From Liolophura sinensis (taxonomy: Eukaryota; Mollusca; Polyplacophora; Chitonida; Chitonidae), in NCBI RefSeq assembly GCF_032854445.1, contig NC_088295.1, positions 8,682,501 to 8,746,500 of the forward strand: DNA of 64,000 nucleotides, read 5' to 3'. The position numbers and the translations under genes are program-made. This document shows, piece after piece, positions 35,464-45,600 of the stretch (position 1 is its first letter; every line of letters begins with the position of its first letter). The notes under the pieces were generated by a model, which was not told the origin of the DNA, did not search any database, and saw only the letters and a program-made list of their open reading frames with translations.

Positions 35464-36519
35464 AATATTAAAGAAAGAAAGAAATGCAACATTTGTCTTA
35501 CGGTTTTCACGAATAAGGTGACAAACATAAGCCGGAAAACTGGACTACAAGTGCAAGTAAAAATACCAGCCATGTGAGTGTTTGAATGTCGCCAGGCCCA
35601 CACGTATTGTTTCTAACATATCGGTAGGTTTGCGTATTATACAGCTGTAAATAAATTTGCAATTGAGTCTTTGGTTTGTAGCGAAAGCTGACATTGTTCA
35701 AAGCAGATAAAGTAGCATTTGCTTAAGAGGATAGGAAGGGCTAAGAAAACCAGTAGGCTTACAGTAAGAAGGTGTCGATTTAGCCATTCTTTAATAGCAT
35801 ATAGCTGTTACTGTGAGATTGTAAACAGCATTCCAAATTGCTCTTTAGGACGCCGTGTCGCTGTTTCCATCGTGGCCCGGACGATTATTAAACATGTCTT
35901 ACACGGTTCGCAGTATGAGGAGTCGTTTTGAGGGTATCGTAACACCCCCGCCCTGTGGCCGCGCCCCACTCCTATCGGGGATTTCAGACCGGAGAACCAG
36001 AGTCCACACTAATCTGGATAACCAGTAATATGCTGCTAAAATGTTATTACGGGATGTTATTTTAATAGACTAGGGTCTGACGTGAGGTCACGAGGCCAGC
36101 TATTTATGCAATGCATAACATTATTGATTCACGAGTATAAAATATCGGCAAATGTACACATCAGAGCTAAATCCATATATGCAACAACATTCGACACGTC
36201 TTCACGCATGCCTGGTTTCGACCTTGCTGATTTCAAGCTTGGGTTGACTGGCATGGGATGGTCTGCTTGGAGAAGGGCGACATCACAGGCCATCACAAGG
36301 TAGAGCTGGACATAATGAGTCGGTCCCCGGAGAGCAGAGAAAAGATAATCCGAATCCGACAAAAATCTTATTAAATGTGATAGCAAAACACAGCGTTTTG
36401 AGTAATTCTAACGTCTGGTAAAATGTAATTAACAGTACTTCTTTTTCGTTTTATCTAAAACTGCTTAGACCATGGTGTTAGGGGACGTCTAAATTTCTTC
36501 CTTTCAAACATTTATATGA

Positions 36520-36620
36520 AACCTTAACAAAGGTAAATAGGCCAGAGGCCAGATTTCACCGCTTACGTGTGAGCGTTTGCTATGTCGTCGCATGCACTGT
36601 CGTCGCCTACCCTCTGTGTT
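36520..36620 (+). repeat. Family D interspersed repeat, copy 4
   Basis: AAGGTAAATAGGCCAGAGGC, TTCACCGCTTACGTGTGAGC and CACTGTCGTCGCC align with the copies at 16645 and 20095. Confidence 0.55.
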
Positions 36621-37339
36621 GTTCAGTTGTTATTAATATTGTTTTTCTGAAAACAGAAAAATTAAGTCGGCGGGACAATAATCAAAGAAACACTAAAGTC
36701 AATTATAGGCACTTGTTAAAGTTTCTGGACATTTTCTTTTTTCATTAACAAGACGTCTGGAAACGTCCTAGTGGTCATGTGCACCGTAGGGCTCAGGTAT
36801 GGTCGGTATGAAGGCCAGTCCGGACAGGTTAGCCCCTGTATCACAACTTGCACACGTAATTCGGTCCCCTGGTTCCTCCCTCAAGCACTGTACACACACC
36901 TTAATGACTAGAGTCCCATTCACACACTGCCTCACTGACTACTGAGTCAGTATTGACACTGCCTTGTTCAACAACCTTTCCGCAGCTCCTCGAAATTTGA
37001 GCAAACTAAGCCAGCAAAGGGAATTGTGTTTGTTTACCATTTGAAAAGAAATCGCCGTATTTTTAGAGGCAGTTTTTTTTATATTGTAACATCAAAAGAA
37101 CTGATGAATGGTCTACAATTGTACATTATGCACACAGGCAGTATACGTACTTATACAATATTTCCTCAATCCCTACGCCCATGTATAAACTTCGATACAT
37201 ACGTAGCCTACAATCATAGCCAAATGAGTAATGGATGATTAACTACCTTTTCCGCAGTATTAGCACTCTTCATGGTAATTTTCGTCACACTGACATGTAT
37301 GTGCCGCTTCTTTGATGTTGTTATGTTTTGTACACCTAT

Positions 37340-39290
37340 TACATCAGCTCAGCGTACCGTTATCCGCTCATTATCGGCTCAGCGTTCTCTCACCGATATC
37401 CGCTCATTATCAACTTAAGACCACCACCATCCACTGATTATCAACTCAGCGTACTCTCAACTTTACCCGCTCATTATGAACTCAGCGTACTCTTAACTTT
37501 ACCCGCTCATTATGAACTCAGCGTACTCTTAACTTTACCCGCTCATTATGAACTCAGCGTACTCTTAACTTTACCCGCTCATTTTGAACTCAGCGTACTC
37601 TAAACTTTACCCGCTAATTATCAGCTCAGCGAACTCTCACCGTTCCCCGCCCAACATCAGCTCGGTCTACCCTTAGCGCTATCTATTCATTAACCGCTCA
37701 GTGCACTTTCACCGTTTCCCGCCCAGCACTCATCCGCTCATTATCAGCTCAGCATACTTTCAGTGTTATCCGCTCATTATTAGCTCAACGTACCCTTGCC
37801 GTTAGTCGCCCATTGTCAGCTCGGTATACTCTCGCTGTTATCCACTCATTATTAACTCAGTGTACCCTTTCTATTTCCCGTTTTCATCAACTCAGCATGC
37901 TCTCGCAGTTACCCGCTCACTATCAGCTCTGCGTACACTCGTCGTTACCTGCTCGTTATTACCTTGCTGTTTCCCGGTTTTATCAACTCAGCATACACTC
38001 ACCGTTGCTTGCTCATTTATCAACTGAGCATACTGCCACCTTTACCCGCTCATCATAAGCTCAGTGTACTCTGGTCATTATCTGCTCATCGTCCTCAGCG
38101 TACTCTCACCATTACTCGCTCATTATAAGCTCAAAGTACTCTGGTCGTTATCTGCTCATTATCAACTCAGCGTACTCTCCCCATTACCGGCTCATTATAA
38201 GCTCAAAGTACTCTGGTAATTATCTTCTCATTATGAAGTCAGTGTACTCTCCCTATTACCTGCTGATCATAAGCTCAATGTACTCTGGTCGTTATCTGCT
38301 CTTTATCAACTCAGCGTACTCTCCCCATTACCGGCTCATTATAAGCTCACTGTACTCTGGTTGTTACCTGCTCATCGTCAACTCATCGTACTCTCACCAT
38401 TACCGGCTCATTATAAGCTCAGTGTACTCTGGCAATTATCTTCTCATTATGAAGTCAGTGTACTCTCCCCATTACCTGCTGATCATAAGCTCAATGTACT
38501 CTGGTCGTTATCTGCTCTTTATCAACTCAGCGTACTCTCCCCATTACCGGCTCATTATAAGCTCAAAGTACTCTGGTAATTATCTTCTCATTATGAAGTC
38601 AGTGTACTCTCCCCATTACCTGCTCATTGTAAGCTCACTGTACTCTGGTCGTTACCTGTTCATCATCAACTCAGCGTACTCTCCCCATTACCTGCTCATT
38701 ATGAGCTCACTGTACTCTGGTCGTTATCTGTTCATCATTAACTCAGCGCACTCTCCCCATTACCTGCTCAATATAAGCTCAAAGTACTCTGGTTGTTATC
38801 TGCTCACCATCAGCTCAGCGTACTCTCCCCATTACCCGCTCATTATAAGCTCACTGTACTCTGGTCGTTACCTGTTCATCATCAACTCAGCGTACTCTCC
38901 CCATTACCGGCTTATTATAAGCTCAGTGTACTCTGGTCGTTATCTGCTCATTATCAACTCATCGTACTCTCCCCATTACCCGCTCATTATAAGCTCACTG
39001 TACTCTGGTCGTTACCTGTTCATCATCAACTCAGCGTACTCTCCCCATTACCGGCTGATCATAATCTCAAAGTACTCTGGTCGTTATCTGTTCATTATCA
39101 ACTCAGCGTATTCTCCCCATTACCGGCTTATCATAAGCTCAGTGTACTCTCGTCTTTATCTGCTCATTATCAACTCATCGTACTCTCCCCATTACCGGCT
39201 CATCATAAGCTCAGTGTACTCTCGTCTTTATTTGCTCATTATCTGTTCATCAGCGTACTATAACATTTACCAACTGATATCCATCATTCT
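37340..39290. repeat. 36-bp (72-bp higher-order) minisatellite
   Basis: About 54 copies of a 36-bp unit. From about 38100 two types alternate: CTCAGCGTACTCTCCCCATT ACCGG and CTCAAAGTACTCTGGTCGTT ATCTG, each followed by CTCATTAT. Because 36 is a multiple of three, a 366-codon frame stays open at 38233-39333, reading SAYSPHYRLIISSVYSGRYL repeats. A second frame is open too. No splice signals or start context single it out, so it is called noncoding. It ends about 350 bp upstream of the first chitinase exon. Confidence 0.93.
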
Positions 39291-39427
39291 CTCCTCGACG
39301 TACCTTTATTATCCATTTGTTTCCAGCCGGTGATAATTTGCCGAAGTGGACTGAATCATTATCTGATTGATCAAAATACTGGGTTCGGTGTATGGTTCAT
39401 TCAACAGGACTTTCCATTTAAGCAGCA

Positions 39428-39434
39428 CTATAAA
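39428..39434 (+). promoter_or_regulatory. Possible TATA box upstream of the chitinase
   Basis: CTATAAA lies about 225 bp before the chitinase ATG. An acceptor-like TTTCTTTGTTTTACCAG ends at 39642, 10 bp before the ATG, so a short untranslated first exon could be transcribed from here and spliced to 39643. Weak, motif-only evidence. Confidence 0.25.
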
Positions 39435-39652
39435 CATGACGTTATTCGGACAGAGATCGTAAGGAATTGGCTAAACCAGTGACGCGTAAATTCCAGCTAT
39501 GCAACCTTATGAACAATGAGATCGAAACAAAACAAATGAGACTGATATATGTATATATTATTCAAGACAAAAACTGCCAGTTGCTTTCATTGGTGACAGA
39601 TACCCTGTTCCTTAATCTTGTCGTTTTTCTTTGTTTTACCAGTCATATAATT

Positions 39653-42600
39653 ATGGGCACAGTGATACTCTTCGTGAAGCTCACATTGCTGCTGACAATG
39701 GCACAAGGTAAGAACCTCAGTATTGTATTTAGTGTGACAAGTATACTGTTCTCATAAATATCTTATTTCCATTTCGAAATAAAGACTTTAATAAAGTAGT
39801 TAAAGAGCTCTACTGGATTCCAGGATCTCACAGGTTCGAGACTGGTACAAAACAGGAATTTGACCCAGGAGCCTCACCAATGCGGTGCTGTGAGTTCAAG
39901 TCCAGCCCATGCTGGATTCCTCTCCGGCCGTATGTGTGAAGGTCTTCCAGCAACCTGCAGATGGTGGTGGGTTTCTTTTGGGCTCTGCCCGGTTTCATTC
40001 GCCATAATGCTGGTAGCCGTGGTATAACTGAAATTTTTTGAGTACGTCGTTAAATAAATAAACAAATCAAAACCGGAATTTTCAGGTCATTCGGAAAACT
40101 ATGTGCGGAATGCGAAAGTGACAGTTTATCCAAAGAGTCTTGTGTGAGATAAACAGCCGATACACATATTCTTCCTCCATCCTGACTCATGAGCTGCATG
40201 ACACTGGGTGGGTGTTACAATAATCTACAGACAGAAACCGTATCAACCGAGATATTTAACAACATGCGGATTTCCCGTAGGTGTGCGAGAGGACAAATAT
40301 TACTCTTTCAAGCTGTAGATAAATTAGACCATGTTTACAAGTAAACCGTAAAAGACGTACAGGGTAGGGTGTGTTCCCGAACAAATCCCACTAGCAAACT
40401 TACTACATCTAAACTTACATAGAGGGCGGCTGGCAAACTTGGAGAACTATGGACAGGTTGTCTTGAGTCTAGGTGTTAAACAGTGTGAAATCAGGCGCTT
40501 TGAACATCGTCGCCACAGTCACTGAAGTCAAGCAAATACATGCATATCAGCAATACACGCAAATGCGCAAACGATTTCAGCACCAACGATTTGTAACCTG
40601 GTTGCACATTTTTGAATCTATACTTTGTTTCTATATTTTGTCCACAACACTTGATTGCAATAGGCACAGAAAATCATGTACCTAGAGCTCAAAGAGAACG
40701 GCAAGGGAAATTAACGTTTATTCGAATGCAACGGTTTCCCTGAAACTACAACTAATGAATGTTGAACCAATGTTTTTAAATGAACCATTAGGTGTTATGT
40801 GTAAAACATAAAGAATGAAATCTGATATCTGAATTGACAAACGATTATATCAATTTGTAACAATTTACTTTATTTATACCTTAGATATTTTGTAAGGAAT
40901 AGACTGCTTTCAGTCTATTCCTTTCAAAGAAGTCATTTATTAAGATAGGCCTAACTCCCATTACATGAAATCACAAATGAACAAGTTTTATAGGCAAGTG
41001 TTTAACTATATGAGTGAATTTTCCCCGGCTCTGCCCGGGTTCCTCCCACCATAATGCTGGCCGCCTTCGTATAAGTTAAATATGCTTGAGTACGGTGTAA
41101 AACACCAATGAAATCAAATTAAATCAAATCAAATACTTCTCTGATAAGACAAAGGTTTAACTATATCTGCACAAGTTATGTTTATTTCAGCTCAGCAGTA
41201 CAAACCGGTGTGTTACTTGTCTGATAGACGTAAGACAACTATATAGCTATATCAGCACGTGTCTTGCTTATTTCAGCTCAGCAGTACAAACTGGTGTGTT
41301 ACTTTTCTGATAGACGTAAGACAACTATATAGCTATATCAGCACGTGTTTGCTTATTTCAGCTCAGCAGTACAAACTGGTGTGTTACTTTTCTGATAGAC
41401 GTAAGACAATTGTCTAGCTATATCAGCACGTGTCTTGCTTATTTCAGCTCAGCAGTACAAACTGGTGTGTTACTTTTCCAACTGGAGTCAGTACAGAGCG
41501 TTCCCCTTCCGGTACTTCCCGGATGATATCGATCCTAATCTCTGTACTCACATCAACTACGCCTTCGCCAGGCTGGCAGGAAACGCCATCATACCATATG
41601 AGTGGAACGACGAGAGCACGCCGTGGTCTGTAGGTAAGACAAACCATTTCTTTTTCAGATAATTGAAAAATTTACCTCAAATAAGATGATCAGGCAATTT
41701 TTACAAATGTCCGTGTCTACTGGAGTCGTTATTAATAGCTTGTAACCTAGACTAGACGATTTTTATACGTATTTATAACCTTATCTCTTTTCACAAAAAT
41801 TAATTGTTAAAAAGGAATAGTTTATGAATGTTCATTTTTATGTAATACTCACAGGTCATTACGAGAAAGTGATGAATTTAAAACAACAAAACCCGAATTT
41901 AAAGATTTTACTGGCGTTGGGCGGCTGGAACCACGGATCGGGTCGCTTCTCAACCATGGTGGCTACAGATGAAAACATCCGGGAGTTTACTCAAAACAGT
42001 ATAACGTTTTTAAGAAGGCTTGGGTTTGATGGAATCGACATTGATTGGGAGTACCCGGGGTCGCGTGAGGGGTCAAATCCGGCCACTGATAAACAGCGTT
42101 ATACTGTTCTTATTAAGGTAAGTCAGGTGATTCTTAGTGGTTAGTTAGGGACAATCTACAGATGTCTTAGTGGTTTGTTAGGGACAATCTGTAGATGTCT
42201 TAGTGGGTTTTTTTGGACAATCTGTAAATCGACATCAGACTGAGGTGTAAGAAAAATAAGCTATTTGATAGATCAATCCAGAAAAAATAAACGGTAAAAT
42301 TGTTCAGGTTATATAAATATATATTTTAAAGCATTAAAGATCATCTCAAATAATAACGATGACATGAAAATAATTTGTTATCTCGAATTCTCCGTATGAC
42401 ATCAATTTGGCTCCTTTGTGTACAATTTTCGTTGAGAAGAAAGAGTATGAGCAGTTCTGCTTCTAAGACGTTGAAGAATACTTTAGTTGGACAGCATACT
42501 GGCTGTGTAATGACAAAAGTGATATATGTCACGGAAAATCTAATTGTCTGTCGTGGGTGGCTTATTAAACTTCTATGTAATGCTGGCTTTACTTCAGATT

Positions 42601-45600
42601 TACAGTTATTAGATTTTATCTGTAAAACCGTGGCTCATTTCCCAATGGAGAATGGTTACTATGGTCTATTTCTTTTGGAGAGTCGCCTATATTCAGCTGT
42701 CTGTAAAATCAGTCATATCATATCATATTCGGTACCAAAATTGCCTTTAGCCAGTGACACGTAACAACACAAGCTCTACACATCGACATGTTGAACGTTC
42801 ATATCAATACAGGGAAAATGCAGTTAGAATACTTTTTCTAATTCATAAAGTTAAACTGCATAAGTTTAGTTTTAACACCAAGAACTCATAATTATTCGAG
42901 AGCAACTTGCATGCAGGACATATGTGGGGATTAATTTGTTTTACAATGACTGCACCAACATGCGCTTAGAACAAACTCCGCGCAGTACAACTGCCCACAC
43001 TACTGTCTTTGCGAATAGACTACATGGCTTTAATTTCCTAACATCCATCTCTAAATCCACACCGCCGTGAGATCATATACTAAAGGAGCTAAAATAAAAT
43101 TCATTTATTAAGGTTATATCATACAAAACGTGTAAACAATTTCAAATATGGCAGTATTAGTAACAGGGTTTATAGCTAAAACGATAGCAGTTTAGGTAAC
43201 TGATGTCGACCTCCGTCAAAACACGTTGAACTCCGCTCAATATCCCGCCTGCCACTGGTTTTTTGAATAATTATGACGTCCCCCGAGACAACAGGTTCGT
43301 GGCGACGAAGCCGGCCTTATGGACTTATGAAATAGACATTATGAATTAGACAAAGTGTTTTAACTTCATTTTTCTGGAAATAATATAGGCTTCCAACATA
43401 TCCATGTGTATAGTTTGTGTTGTTACGTGTCACTGACTAAAGACAATTTTGGTAGCGAGTATGACTGATTTTACAGATAGGCGATTCTCTAAAAGAAACA
43501 GACGATAAGTTCGTACAGAACCAAACTGGACTGGATTTGTTTGTTTATTTATTTATTTCATTGGTGTTTCACGACGTACTCAAGAAAATGTCACTTATTC
43601 GACGATGGCCAGAATTATGGTGGGAGAAAACAGGGCAGAGCCAGGGGGGAACCCACGACCATCCAGGTTGTTGGCAGACCTTCCCACATACGGTCGGAGA
43701 GGAAGCCGGCATGAGCTGGACTGGATTTGAATACCTAGGGATAAAGGCCCTCAGCAAATGGAAATAGGTTACGGCGGTCAAGTGTTCCTTCGGCGACATC
43801 GAGAACCTTTGGAAGAAAATACCAGTGTAAAGCCAAGATGGATAAACTTGTAACAAAAAGATGTATTTTCTATCTTCAGACGATGTTAGAAGCATACATA
43901 AAAGAAGCTATAGACTCCGGAAGGGAAAGATTGTTGTTGGCAGCCGCTGTCGCCGCTGGGAAGGACAATATAGACAGAGGTTACGACTTCACCGCACTCG
44001 CACAGTGAGTATTTCCATATATCTGAAGGATTCGCACGCTTTCTGAAACACTCTTTCATCCTTATTCCGCTATTCATGCCATGGTGGAATTCATTTGTTA
44101 TTCTTTTTGAATTGGACATAATATTTGGCAATCGCATCCTGTAACTCTCTCTCTTTCCATCATACGCATCGGGATGCTCATTTGCATAATTGACATCTAA
44201 TATGTGAGGTACCTGTCCCTATGTAGGCGGTCGTTTATTCCCACCGCTCCATTTTCATTTGTCTGTAAACCATACTGCCGTTGTATTTTTGAAACAAAAA
44301 TCAAGTTTAAATCTTCGCAAATATTTTCAGCACCAGGATCGATTGTATGGCTTTGCCTGTTTTAAAGAGTTTGGAACTGTGCTCAGTTCTACAAGTTTAC
44401 GATATTTATATTTTGTGAACACTGTGTGGTGTGATTACATGTTTCAGGTATTCGTATTTTGTGAACACTATGTGGTGTGATTACATGTTTCAGGTAATCG
44501 TATTTTGTGAACACTGTGTGGTGTGATTACATGTTTCAGGTAATCGTATTTTCTGAACAACATATCGTGTGATTACATTTTCCAGGTATTTGGATTTTGT
44601 GAACGTCATGTCATATGATTTTCATGGACAGTGGGATGATTATGTCGGGTTAAATGCGCCTCTCTACGCCCGCAGAGACGAGCAAGGAAACCGACTGTAC
44701 CTTAATCAGGTATGGCTACATATATACCAGCAGAGCTGGGTTACCGTAGTCTTACACATAAATGTTTAGTATATTGAACACAGTAGGTCATTTCATTTAT
44801 TTACTTCGTTCCGGAGAGACTGGAATAATCCATTGCCCTTTATCAGGTGCTTGACAAGCATCCTGCTGAAAGAACTGGTTCAAGGCAGGCGACCTGGAAT
44901 GGAAAAGACAGAGCAGTCGCAGTCGTGTTCATTTCAGTCCACCATGCAATGACACTCATATGAATTCTAGCTGTATCCTCTATCCACGTATCCGGGCCAA
45001 CTACTGTCCACATTTCTTTAAAAGTTCTTGTTCACATACCTATTATTTATTCATCTGATTAGTACAGAACCCTGAACTTCAAACTTTTCTGACTTTATAT
45101 CATTAAAGTTTTTATCGATGTTTACAGAACAAATATTTGAAATGTATTAACTCTTAAATAAAATGATTTTATGTTTTCTCAAAAGTGTTATTAAACATTA
45201 GTCAGTCCTATATCGCCAGAGCCTACACATTCAACAGTTTACGGTCATTGTTTTAACAAGATCAATCATCTATGTTGAGTAGAATATCTGTTTTACTAAC
45301 GAACAAATCCGTTCTATTTACTTGCAGAACTGGACGATAAATTACTACATTGATAACGGCGTTCCTCGCGAGAAGATTATCATGGGCATGGCGACATTCG
45401 GCCGATCCTTCACGCTACAGAGCTCACTAAGGAACCGCATTGGGGACGTGGCCATCAGGGGCGGTACCAAGGGGCAGTACACCCGGGAGACAGGATACCT
45501 GGCGTATTATGAGGTCAGTAATCTTCTGACCATACCTAACAATGTTACCGCACGTCACGTTAAATGTCAAGTTTAGAGATGAGATCAATAATGTTAAGCC

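Larger units (their letters stand above)
33730..37330. other. Intergenic with two repeat fragments
   Basis: Contains the 3' end of a SINE-B-like copy near 35385-35463 (GGTCGCCGTCGAATAAGTGA, AATATTCTTGAG) and a family D copy near 36520-36620. Otherwise no exon or element is supported. Confidence 0.5.

Noticed and set aside
42375-42764. 129-codon + strand frame in chitinase intron 3
   Set aside because: It overlaps the left arm of the foldback element, has no matching splice phase and no domain character.
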